The translations under genes were made by a program, and so were the position numbers. From a bacterium (lineage in GTDB: Bacteria > Patescibacteriota > Minisyncoccia > Phycocordibacterales > UBA1550): a stretch of 5,182 nt of DNA. The notes under the pieces were generated by a model. It was not told the origin of the DNA. It saw only the letters and a list, made by a program, of their open reading frames with translations, and searched no databases. Below are positions 1 to 5,182 of this stretch, piece by piece (positions within the stretch are counted from its first letter, which is position 1; every line of letters begins with the position of its first letter). The stretch is from the NCBI GenBank assembly GCA_021823825.1, contig JAKANJ010000041.1:1-5182 (forward strand), in the 5' to 3' direction.

Positions 1-41
1 CCTCTGGCTATCAGCAAATAAGCTGGACTAGCGATTAATAT

Positions 42-383
42 ATGAATACTAAAATTAAAAAAATTATTGTTGTGTCGGGTGTCGTGTTCCTTCTGTCTGC
101 TTCTCAAACTTTTGCGGTAATGAGGGTCCCCTTTCCTAATAGTTCGTCACTACAGCCCTTGCCGATAGATGTGCAGCCCAACATAACAAACAATGCAAAT
201 TCTGGCACGACAACAACAGGTATAGATACAGATCAGCCAGCGGTTCAGAGCGAAGAAAGTTCGCAAACAGGCGTCCAGGGTGCAGGTCAGGGAAGCAACA
301 TGTCGTGGTACTTTTATGTTGGGATTATTGTTGGCCTTGTTTTTGTTTTTGCAATGAGATATTTTTTGCGAAAGAAAAAATAG
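42..383 (+). CDS. Small exported protein with C-terminal membrane anchor, function unknown
   Basis: I do not recognise a family for this 113-aa protein. Residues 1-25 look like a signal peptide: a basic start (KIKK), a hydrophobic core at about 8-20 and a plausible cleavage site after TFA at residue 25. Residues 26-87 are polar and low in complexity (Asn, Ser, Thr, Gln, Gly), as expected for a disordered extracytoplasmic linker. Residues 89-109 form a hydrophobic membrane segment ending in RKKK, so the tail would lie in the cytoplasm and the linker outside. No LPXTG or PEP-CTERM sorting motif is visible. There is no Shine-Dalgarno upstream. All three plus frames close before the ATG (stops at 19-21, 29-31 and 36-38), so an upstream gene could end just before it and be co-transcribed. 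An uncleaved N-terminal anchor is the alternative to a signal peptide. The reading frame is convincing; the function is unknown. Confidence 0.75.
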   Translation: MNTKIKKIIVVSGVVFLLSASQTFAVMRVPFPNSSSLQPLPIDVQPNITNNANSGTTTTGIDTDQPAVQSEESSQTGVQGAGQGSNMSWYFYVGIIVGLVFVFAMRYFLRKKK

Positions 384-394
384 CCTATTCTGTA

Positions 395-428
395 CACAAA
401 AAATGCACACAAAACTGCATTTTTTGTG
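395..428. repeat. 13-bp inverted repeat, possible terminator or operator
   Basis: CACAAAAAATGCA at 395-407 is the exact reverse complement of 416-428, separated by an 8-base loop. Read as RNA, TGCA pairs with TGCA and is followed by six T, preceded by a matching A-run. This resembles a weak, symmetrical intrinsic terminator for the gene ending at 383. The stem is AT-rich, so termination strength is doubtful. It ends 16 bases before the tpiA -10 hexamer, where a dimeric repressor could also bind, so an operator role is an alternative. Confidence 0.45.
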
Positions 429-441
429 CATGCATTACATA

Positions 442-450
442 TGCTATGAT
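442..450 (+). promoter_or_regulatory. tpiA-pgk promoter, extended -10 (TGC-TATGAT)
   Basis: TATGAT at 445-450 matches the sigma-70 consensus TATAAT at five of six positions and is preceded by TG plus one base, the extended -10 element. No good -35 is visible at 422-427 (TTTTGT), which extended -10 promoters can tolerate. Six bases separate the hexamer from the tpiA ATG at 457, so transcription is expected to start on or next to the A of the start codon, giving a leaderless mRNA. Confidence 0.6.
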
Positions 451-456
451 AAGTGA

Positions 457-1218
457 ATGAAGAAACTTATTATTGGCAATTGGAAGATGTACCCTGCGAG
501 TATCAAAGACGCAAAAGCAAAATTTAGTGGAATTAAAAAGGTCGCAAGCGGATTACGGAATGTTCAAACAGTTATTTGCCCTCCATCTGTGTATGTTGGT
601 GATCTTAAGAAAATCATAAGCGGTCATCGCTGTGTTCTCGGTGCGCAAAATATATGGATTGAGAATGAAGGCGCCTATACCGGTGAAGTGTCGCCCGCGA
701 TGCTCTCGTCGCTTGGAGTTCACTATGTTATCGTCGGGCATTCTGAGCGACGTGCAATGGGTGAGACCGATGAACTTATAAGCAAAAAAGTCGTCGCGGG
801 CATCAAAGCAGGGCTAACAGTCGTGTTGTGTGTCGGTGAGAAAGAACGTGACCTTGATGGTGAATATTTAAAACTTATCGCCGAGCAGCTAACGATAGCG
901 TTGCGTGGAGTTTCTAAAAAAGATTTAAAGCAAATTGTTGTTGCCTATGAGCCAGTTTGGGCCATCGGTAAATATGCACTTCGCGCGGCGACAGCAGAAG
1001 ACGCACTTGAGGCATCAATTTCTATTAAAAAAACGCTTGCTGGTTTGTATGCGACTGCAGCGACTGAGGTCCCTATCCTTTACGGTGGCTCTGTTGATGC
1101 AAAAAATGCTGAGGAATTTGTTACAAAATCGCGAGTTGACGGTCTTCTTGTTGGGCGGACGAGCTTGGATGTTGTGGCTTTTACTGAAATTCTAAAGAAG
1201 ATTGGTAATCTAAAATAA
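457..1218 (+). CDS. tpiA: Triosephosphate isomerase
   Basis: This enzyme interconverts dihydroxyacetone phosphate and glyceraldehyde 3-phosphate in the cytoplasm. The 253-aa length is normal for the family. All catalytic landmarks are present: the substrate-binding NWKM (residues 8-11, Lys10), the electrophile in VGHSER (His95), the catalytic base in AYEPVW (Glu165), the phosphate-binding YGGSV (209-213) and the C-terminal GLLVGRTSL (229-237). Loop 6, the lid over the active site, is unusual: the common GTGKTAT-type sequence after PVWAI is replaced by GKYALRAAT, although the Ile and first Gly are kept. The ATG at 457 aligns with the family's N-terminus and lies at the predicted transcription start, so translation is probably leaderless; no Shine-Dalgarno is seen. 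pgk follows after one base, so the two are surely co-transcribed. No gap (GAPDH) gene is in the window. Confidence 0.97.
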   Translation: MKKLIIGNWKMYPASIKDAKAKFSGIKKVASGLRNVQTVICPPSVYVGDLKKIISGHRCVLGAQNIWIENEGAYTGEVSPAMLSSLGVHYVIVGHSERRAMGETDELISKKVVAGIKAGLTVVLCVGEKERDLDGEYLKLIAEQLTIALRGVSKKDLKQIVVAYEPVWAIGKYALRAATAEDALEASISIKKTLAGLYATAATEVPILYGGSVDAKNAEEFVTKSRVDGLLVGRTSLDVVAFTEILKKIGNLK

Positions 1219-1219
1219 T

Positions 1220-2374
1220 ATGAATATACCTACAATCAGGGATATTAAGGATTTAAAGGGTAAGCGCGTCGTGTTGCGGCTAGACTTTAACGTGCCGATG
1301 AGAAATGGAAAGATTGTAGAAACGATGCGTATTGACCGAGCAATACCAACAATTGAATATTTGCGAAAAAAACAAGCAAGAATAATTATTTTGTCTCACC
1401 TCGGATCAGATGCTTCAATGTCTCTAAAGCCTGCGGCTCGGTACCTTGCAAAGGCACTCAACACTGACGTTGGGTTTGTCCCAGACTTTCGAACACCGGA
1501 CGCGCGAAAGATTGCCGAACGTTTGCCGCTTGGAGGAATTATCGTTTTTGAAAATTTGCGTCTTGACCCTCGTGAATTAGAAAATAACATAACCTTTGCA
1601 AAGTACCTTGCTTCTTTTGGTGACGTCTACGTTAACGATGCATTCGCGGTATCACATCGAGTGCATGCTTCGATTGTTGGAATCACAAAGTATCTTCCAA
1701 GCTATATTGGACTCCTGGTGTCAGATGAGATAAAAAATTTATCATTAGCCCTTCATCCGATTCATCCATTTCTTTTTATCCTTGGGGGAGCAAAGTTCGA
1801 TACAAAAATGCCTCTCTTGAAGAAGTTTATGAAGACAGCTGACACTGTTTTTGTCGGTGGTATTCTTGCTAACGATTTCTTTCATGACAAAGGGCTTGAG
1901 GTCGGACTTTCTGTGGTAGACACTTATCAGCATAAGCTCACGCCACTTTTAAAGAAGGGGAATATCGTTCTTCCTCTAGACGTTGTTACTAAAAGTGGAG
2001 ATGCGGTAAAAAAGGTTACAAGCAAGGAGGTGGGTGAGGTGCTGCCAAATGAAAGCATTGTTGATGTTGGGCCAGAGACTATTAAAAACCTCGTACCGAT
2101 TTTAAAGAAAACTAAGCTAGTGGTCTGGAATGGGCCACTTGGATATTACGAGGGAGGTTTTGATAAGGGGACAATAGCGTTGATGAATGCAATTGCAAAA
2201 AGCAAAGCAGTATCAATTATCGGAGGGGGCGATACTGCAGTTATTGTGGAGAGACTCGGGATTGCAAAGAAAATTACATTTGTTTCAACCGGAGGGGGAG
2301 CAACGCTTGAATTTTTGGCAGATGGAACGCTTCCCGGGATAGAGGCAATTGGGAATTGTAAAAAAGGAAAGTAA
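1220..2374 (+). CDS. pgk: Phosphoglycerate kinase
   Basis: This enzyme transfers phosphate from 1,3-bisphosphoglycerate to ADP, giving 3-phosphoglycerate and ATP. It has 384 aa, near the usual 390-415. The N-terminal substrate domain shows RLDFNVP (20-26, Asp22 and Asn24), Arg37 in MRIDR, SHLG (59-62), ENLR (111-114) and NDAF followed by HRVHAS (139-151). The C-terminal nucleotide domain shows GGAKFDTK (189-196), VVWNGPLGYYE (301-311), GGGDTA (335-340) and STGGGATLEFL (356-366). One substrate-contacting Arg of the SHLGRP motif is Ser63 here, and the loop after it is short. The gene starts one base after the tpiA stop with no Shine-Dalgarno, so translation likely depends on ribosomes terminating on tpiA. 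A strong hairpin about 60 bases downstream ends the operon. The 60 bases between hold no recognisable element beyond an unsupported 15-codon ORF. Confidence 0.97.
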   Translation: MNIPTIRDIKDLKGKRVVLRLDFNVPMRNGKIVETMRIDRAIPTIEYLRKKQARIIILSHLGSDASMSLKPAARYLAKALNTDVGFVPDFRTPDARKIAERLPLGGIIVFENLRLDPRELENNITFAKYLASFGDVYVNDAFAVSHRVHASIVGITKYLPSYIGLLVSDEIKNLSLALHPIHPFLFILGGAKFDTKMPLLKKFMKTADTVFVGGILANDFFHDKGLEVGLSVVDTYQHKLTPLLKKGNIVLPLDVVTKSGDAVKKVTSKEVGEVLPNESIVDVGPETIKNLVPILKKTKLVVWNGPLGYYEGGFDKGTIALMNAIAKSKAVSIIGGGDTAVIVERLGIAKKITFVSTGGGATLEFLADGTLPGIEAIGNCKKGK

Positions 2375-2434
2375 ATATTATTACATAAACTATGCCATGG
2401 CGTGGATTGGAACGCGCAAAAATTTCTGGACGGA

Positions 2435-2476
2435 TCTAAATAAAAACACCGCTCGTGAGCGGTGTTTTTATTTAGA
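2435..2476. terminator. Bidirectional intrinsic terminator between converging operons
   Basis: Positions 2435-2454 are the exact reverse complement of 2457-2476: 20-bp arms around a GT centre, folding as a GC-rich stem (ACACCGCT paired with AGCGGTGT) flanked by A-rich and T-rich tracts. On the plus strand the stem is followed by TTTTTATTT; the minus strand reads the same way. It sits about 60 bases after the pgk stop and 12 bases after the stop of the minus-strand gene at 2489-2857, so it can end both transcripts. Confidence 0.93.
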
Positions 2477-2488
2477 AGAATTTTTGAA

Positions 2489-2857
2489 CTATACTTTTTT
2501 TGCGACTTTCTTTGTGGCTTTCTTTTTTGGTGCTACCGTGATTGATTTTTTGATGTTTTTCCAGTGTCCGCGGAGCTCACGAACCATCATTTCAATTTCT
2601 GCGGGATCAATGTTTTTGATGTTTTTATACTTTGCACCTACTTTGTCAACAATCATATTGTATTGTTCCTCGGTGACATCTCTCATTTTTTCAACGCCTT
2701 CGAGAACTTCTGCCTTTGCTTTTAGCATCCAACTGCGAATTTTTTTACGATTCTTCGCGCCGTCTTTACCATAAAGAAAGTATCCTGCGGCTGCAAATGC
2801 TGCGACTGCGGCGAGCCCTGCACCTACTGCTATATTTGATTTTGTTTTTTTGTCCAT
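2489..2857 (-). CDS. YtxH-like single-span membrane protein with Lys-rich tail
   Basis: This 122-aa protein has one predicted membrane helix (about residues 8-29, rich in Ala and Gly, ending GYFLYG) followed by KDGAKNRKKIRSW. This arrangement of short N-terminal anchor, KxGxxxRKxI-type junction and amphipathic charged helix resembles YtxH-domain proteins, a general-stress family of unknown biochemistry. Residues 35-105 are probably helical and cytoplasmic, and include the segment NIDPAEIE and RELRGHWKNIKK. The last 14 residues (PKKKATKKVAKKV and the residue before) form a basic tail like those of nucleic-acid-binding or envelope-associated proteins. The gene is the last of the minus-strand group, 24 bases after its upstream neighbour, with the shared terminator just beyond. 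A GATAAT at 2880-2875 on the minus strand might be a minor internal promoter. The family assignment is by pattern only; a generic hypothetical membrane protein is the fallback. Confidence 0.8.
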   Translation of the reverse strand: MDKKTKSNIAVGAGLAAVAAFAAAGYFLYGKDGAKNRKKIRSWMLKAKAEVLEGVEKMRDVTEEQYNMIVDKVGAKYKNIKNIDPAEIEMMVRELRGHWKNIKKSITVAPKKKATKKVAKKV

Positions 2858-2881
2858 AATATATTATTTAAATTATTATCC

Positions 2882-3163
2882 TTATTTTTTACTGCGCGAA
2901 CGGTCTTTCTTCTTGCCCAACGACTGAACAAAGCCTACAAGCCACTGTGCAAACTCCCCAATGTTTCCTTTTAGCTCATTGCGTGCAGTTTTTGTTCCCT
3001 TTGCAAACTGTTCACTTTCTCTTTCAACAATGTGAGTAATTTGACTTACATCTCGCGCTGCGCGTATGACGTAAAATAAAACGACTCCAATAAACACCGC
3101 AAGCACAACCATCGCGAGAGTGGTCACAAAAAAGAAAATGTCCATCTTTGCAAAAGCGTCCAT
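2882..3163 (-). CDS. Small single-span membrane protein, function unknown
   Basis: This 93-aa protein carries a strongly hydrophobic segment at about residues 9-33 (MDIFFFVTT then Ala/Val/Leu-rich to VLFYVIR), a charged, probably helical region (RDVSQITHIVERESEQ and beyond) and a basic C-terminus (KKKDRSRSKK). The design recalls DUF948-type and other small anchored coiled-helix proteins, but I cannot place it firmly. The reading frame opens further at a GTG (3175), but that codon directly abuts the predicted -10 hexamer and would lie upstream of the transcription start near 3169. The ATG at 3163 is therefore preferred; an ATG at 3145 (MDIFFF) is also possible. It lies downstream of the HIT gene (44-base gap) and 24 bases before the YtxH-like gene. 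The two membrane proteins are likely made from one mRNA and may act together at the membrane, which is inference. Confidence 0.75.
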   Translation of the reverse strand: MDAFAKMDIFFFVTTLAMVVLAVFIGVVLFYVIRAARDVSQITHIVERESEQFAKGTKTARNELKGNIGEFAQWLVGFVQSLGKKKDRSRSKK

Positions 3164-3175
3164 GTGTGTGAGCAC

Positions 3176-3204
3176 ATTGTATCACCAAGCAGTAGTACGA
3201 GCAA
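3176..3204 (-). promoter_or_regulatory. Promoter for the two small membrane protein genes
   Basis: On the minus strand, TTGCTC (3204-3199), a 17-base spacer and TACAAT (3181-3176) form a sigma-70-like promoter, with TGA just before the hexamer giving an extended -10. The predicted start is near 3169, leaving a leader of about six bases before the ATG at 3163. It sits in the gap after the HIT gene stop (3208), so the two membrane protein genes can be expressed separately from the HIT gene. Confidence 0.55.
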
Positions 3205-3207
3205 AGT

Positions 3208-3621
3208 CTAGCGAAGCTCCTCCTGAATTTTTTCTCTTGTCACCGCCATCTCACCTTCGTTGTAGGGGCGAGCACCGCGCCAGTGGGTAAACCCATCACC
3301 TTCTATGCGCGGAACAATATGAATATGGGTGTGGAAAACCAGCTGGCCTGCAACGGAATCATTATTCATTTCTATATTGATACCATCTGCTTTGAGTGCT
3401 TTCTTTATTGCTACTGCAAGTTTTTTTATAACGGGAGCAATATGCGCGAGCACTTCGTCCGGAGTGTCATATAGATTTTCAAAATGGACCTTGGGCATAA
3501 CAAGCGTGTGCCCGATATTTACTGGATGCAAATCCAAAAAGGCAAGAGTCTGTTCATCCTCGTATATTTTTTCTGCGGGTATTTCGCCAGCAATTATCTT
3601 ACAAAATATGCAATCGTTCAT
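3208..3621 (-). CDS. HIT-family (HINT-like) nucleotide hydrolase
   Basis: HIT proteins hydrolyse or transfer nucleotidyl groups from nucleoside phosphoramidates and related substrates through a histidine nucleophile. This 137-aa protein has the family's usual size and order: CIFC (residues 4-7, half of a zinc site common in bacterial members), KIIAGEIPAEKIYEDE, AFLDLHPVNIGHTLVMPK (27-44), AGQLVFH and the signature HTHIHIVPR (97-105), where His99 should be the nucleophile. The open frame extends upstream to 3843, but that part runs antisense through recJ and lacks family similarity. The ATG at 3621 begins the standard MNDCIFCKI N-terminus and sits exactly six bases after a good -10, so translation is probably leaderless. 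The gene is divergent from recJ and followed by the small membrane protein genes. The physiological substrate cannot be told from sequence. Confidence 0.95.
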   Translation of the reverse strand: MNDCIFCKIIAGEIPAEKIYEDEQTLAFLDLHPVNIGHTLVMPKVHFENLYDTPDEVLAHIAPVIKKLAVAIKKALKADGINIEMNNDSVAGQLVFHTHIHIVPRIEGDGFTHWRGARPYNEGEMAVTREKIQEELR

Positions 3622-3627
3622 ACCCCT

Positions 3628-3656
3628 AGTATATGGTAGAATGCCGACTATGTCAT
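3628..3656 (-). promoter_or_regulatory. HIT gene promoter (ATGACA-17-TATACT)
   Basis: On the minus strand, ATGACA (3656-3651) is five of six to the -35 consensus, the spacer is 17 bases, and TATACT (3633-3628) is five of six to the -10 consensus. Six bases separate the -10 from the ATG at 3621, predicting a transcript that starts at the start codon. The -35 lies on the recJ start codon and overlaps its first codons. Confidence 0.65.
3634..3642 (+). promoter_or_regulatory. recJ promoter, extended -10 (TGG-TAGAAT)
   Basis: TAGAAT at 3637-3642 matches TATAAT at five positions and has the extended TG one base before it. No convincing -35 is seen at 3614-3619 (TCGTTC). The ATG at 3650 follows after seven bases, so the mRNA would be leaderless or nearly so. 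An earlier in-frame ATG at 3641 overlaps the hexamer, which argues against it as the start if this promoter is the one used. Confidence 0.5.
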
Positions 3657-5176
3657 CAACACTCTCGCAATACCCTGAACTTGTGCAAACACTGCTAAAA
3701 AATAGAGGAATCACTAATTTTGATGAAGCAGAGCGTTTTCTCAACCCTTCATTTGAGCGAGATATCGCGGATCCGTTTGGAATACTCAATATGGACAGAG
3801 CTGTTGAGCGTATTCTTGTGGCAATCGATGCGAACGAGCACATTGCTATTTTTGCCGATTATGATGCTGATGGCATCCCCGGAGCGGCACTTTTTAATGA
3901 TTTTTTAAAAAAAATTGGATATAAAAATTTTGAAATATATATTCCGCATCGAAACATTGAAGGATATGGGTTAAGCATGAAAGCAGTCGATACGCTCGCA
4001 TCCCATCAGGCGACGCTTATTGTGACAATTGATTGCGGTATCACCGATGTCGCAGAGGCCGCCTATGCTAAAGAGCTTGGTATTGATGTAATCATCACAG
4101 ACCACCACCTAACACAAGAGGTGCTGCCTCCTGCATACACTATTCTGAACTCAAAACAACCAGGTGATACCTATCATGACAATATGCTCTGCGGCGCAGC
4201 ACTTGCATGGAAACTGGTTTGTGCGCTTCTCGTTCGGCGTGGCGAGGAGTGGGGTATACCCTCTGGTTGGGAAAAGTGGTTGCTTGATATGGCGGGACTT
4301 TCAACGGTTGCTGACTTAGCGCCACTGCAAAAAGAAAACCGCGCTCTTGCGTACTACGGGCTCACCGTTTTACGAAAATCAAAGCGACTCGGGTTGCTCG
4401 CGCTTTTTGAAAAAATGAACATGGCGCAAAATACTGTTACCGAAGATGATATCGGTTTTATGATCGGACCACGGATAAATGCTGCGGGGCGAATGGGCAA
4501 CCCCATGGATGCGTTTCACTTACTTTCGGCAGAAACAAAAAAGGAAGCAGATGAATATGCAGAAAAGTTGATGTATCTGAATGATGCACGAAAGGGCATA
4601 GTTGCAAGCATGGTAAAAGAGGCGCGACGTCATCTGGAAACACGTGAGCTTCGAGATGTAATAGTTGTGGGGAACCCTTTGTGGAAGCCGGGGCTTGTTG
4701 GATTGGTTGCTTCAAGCCTTGCGGAAACGTACACACGAACTGTTTTTGTATGGGGGCGGAGTGATGATGGTGAAATTAAAGGATCCTGTCGTTCTGACGG
4801 AACAGTTAACCTCGTAGATCTTATGACTTCTGTTCGCAAGGAAGTATTCCTCGGTGTTGGTGGTCACGAACGAGCGGGAGGTTTCTCTGTTTCAAACGAC
4901 GGTATACACGTACTTGAGGATGAACTTGTTTTAGCGTATCAAATTGTTAAAAAGGAAAAAGAAGTGGACGGCCAGCATGCTGAAGCAACACTGTCTCTTG
5001 CGGATGTGAATTGGGTAAACTGGAAACACGTTGCAAAGTTTGCACCATTCGGAGTTGGAAATCCTAAGCCGACATTTCTTTTTGAAAAGGTAAGCATCGC
5101 CGAGGTACGATATTTCGGAAAAGAGCGAACACATCTTGAGCTGTCATTTGAGAATTCTGGAATAAAAGCAATTTAG
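3650..5176 (+). CDS. recJ: Single-stranded-DNA-specific exonuclease RecJ, 3' end truncated
   Basis: RecJ degrades single-stranded DNA 5' to 3' in recombination and repair, using two metal ions bound by DHH-family motifs. With the ATG at 3650 the visible protein is 508 aa. The DHH domain carries DYDADG (70-75), TIDCGI (126-131), TDHH (150-153) and TVADLAPL (219-226). PRINAAGR (274-281) follows, then the DHHA1 domain with WKPGLVG (345-351), GSCRS (378-382) and GGHERAGGF (404-412). The OB-fold begins around 440 (FAPFGVGNPKP at 464-474) and stops abruptly at residue 508, where the family normally continues for tens of residues. The apparent TAG at 5174-5176 is formed with bases that match a sequencing adapter, so the gene probably runs off the contig rather than ending. 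The open frame extends back to 3329, but that part is antisense to the HIT gene. An alternative ATG lies at 3641. Confidence 0.95.
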   Translation: MSSTLSQYPELVQTLLKNRGITNFDEAERFLNPSFERDIADPFGILNMDRAVERILVAIDANEHIAIFADYDADGIPGAALFNDFLKKIGYKNFEIYIPHRNIEGYGLSMKAVDTLASHQATLIVTIDCGITDVAEAAYAKELGIDVIITDHHLTQEVLPPAYTILNSKQPGDTYHDNMLCGAALAWKLVCALLVRRGEEWGIPSGWEKWLLDMAGLSTVADLAPLQKENRALAYYGLTVLRKSKRLGLLALFEKMNMAQNTVTEDDIGFMIGPRINAAGRMGNPMDAFHLLSAETKKEADEYAEKLMYLNDARKGIVASMVKEARRHLETRELRDVIVVGNPLWKPGLVGLVASSLAETYTRTVFVWGRSDDGEIKGSCRSDGTVNLVDLMTSVRKEVFLGVGGHERAGGFSVSNDGIHVLEDELVLAYQIVKKEKEVDGQHAEATLSLADVNWVNWKHVAKFAPFGVGNPKPTFLFEKVSIAEVRYFGKERTHLELSFENSGIKAI

Positions 5177-5182
5177 ATCGGA
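5175..5182. other. Probable Illumina adapter remnant at contig end
   Basis: AGATCGGA, the last eight bases, equals the first eight bases of the Illumina TruSeq adapter (AGATCGGAAGAGC). It lies flush with the end of the window and interrupts recJ within its C-terminal domain. Genomic sequence most likely ends at 5174. Confidence 0.8.

Noticed and set aside
3..38. Possible C-terminal tail of an upstream gene (frame 3 reads SGYQQISWTSD then TAA)
   Set aside because: The residues look protein-like and the gap to the next ATG is only three bases, but all three plus frames are open for a short distance from the edge and eleven residues cannot identify a gene.
150..431. Minus-strand open frame of 93 codons
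   Set aside because: It is antisense to the exported protein gene, starts in the inverted repeat and has a Cys-rich, shadow-like composition.
2349..2774. Plus-strand open frame of 141 codons
   Set aside because: It begins inside pgk, crosses the terminator and runs antisense through the YtxH-like gene, with a Phe-rich composition typical of a shadow frame.
3329..3649. N-terminal extension of the recJ reading frame
   Set aside because: It is antisense to the HIT gene, encodes no RecJ-like sequence, and the real family N-terminus begins near 3650 behind a -10 element.
3622..3843. N-terminal extension of the HIT reading frame
   Set aside because: It is antisense to recJ. The HIT family starts at MNDCIFC, directly after a promoter.
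457..5174. Alternative genetic code (TGA read as Gly, as in some Patescibacteria)
   Set aside because: All genes are full length with the standard code, contain normal glycine codons and no in-frame TGA. None uses TGA as a stop, but six stops are too few to mean anything.
3650..5176. RecJ as a naturally shortened nuclease
   Set aside because: The break falls mid-domain and coincides with an adapter 8-mer at the sequence end, so an artefact is far likelier.

Overview
The window looks like a contig end from a Candidate Phyla Radiation (Patescibacteria, probably Parcubacteria-like) bacterium. The clues are the densely packed genes, small lysine-rich single-membrane-span proteins of a type I associate with that group, a RecJ with a DYDADGIPG motif I, a triosephosphate isomerase with a shortened loop 6, and an absence of Shine-Dalgarno sequences. 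The lineage call is inference from gene style; no rRNA marker is present.

Layout: (1) 42-383, plus strand, a small exported protein with a signal peptide, a polar linker and a C-terminal membrane anchor. (2) 384-456, a short intergenic region with a perfect 13-bp inverted repeat and a promoter. (3) 457-2374, plus strand, tpiA and pgk, two glycolytic genes one base apart. (4) 2435-2476, a near-perfect palindromic hairpin that serves as terminator for the converging transcripts. (5) 2489-3621, minus strand, transcribed right to left: a HIT-family nucleotide hydrolase, a 93-aa membrane protein and a 122-aa YtxH-like membrane protein. (6) 3622-3649, a 28-bp divergent intergenic region with two interlocked promoters. 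(7) 3650-end, plus strand, recJ, cut off at the right edge.

There is no sign of a novel multi-gene system. The genes are mostly housekeeping (lower glycolysis, nucleotide clean-up, DNA repair) plus three small membrane proteins of unknown role. Two observations stand out. First, the last eight bases equal the start of the Illumina TruSeq adapter, and they create the apparent recJ stop codon, so the truncated RecJ is probably an assembly artefact. Second, three genes (tpiA, the HIT gene, recJ) have a -10-like hexamer only 6-7 bases before the ATG, which predicts leaderless mRNAs and helps fix the start codons. No tRNA, rRNA, CRISPR array, insertion sequence or attachment site was seen, and no gap between genes exceeds about 115 bases.
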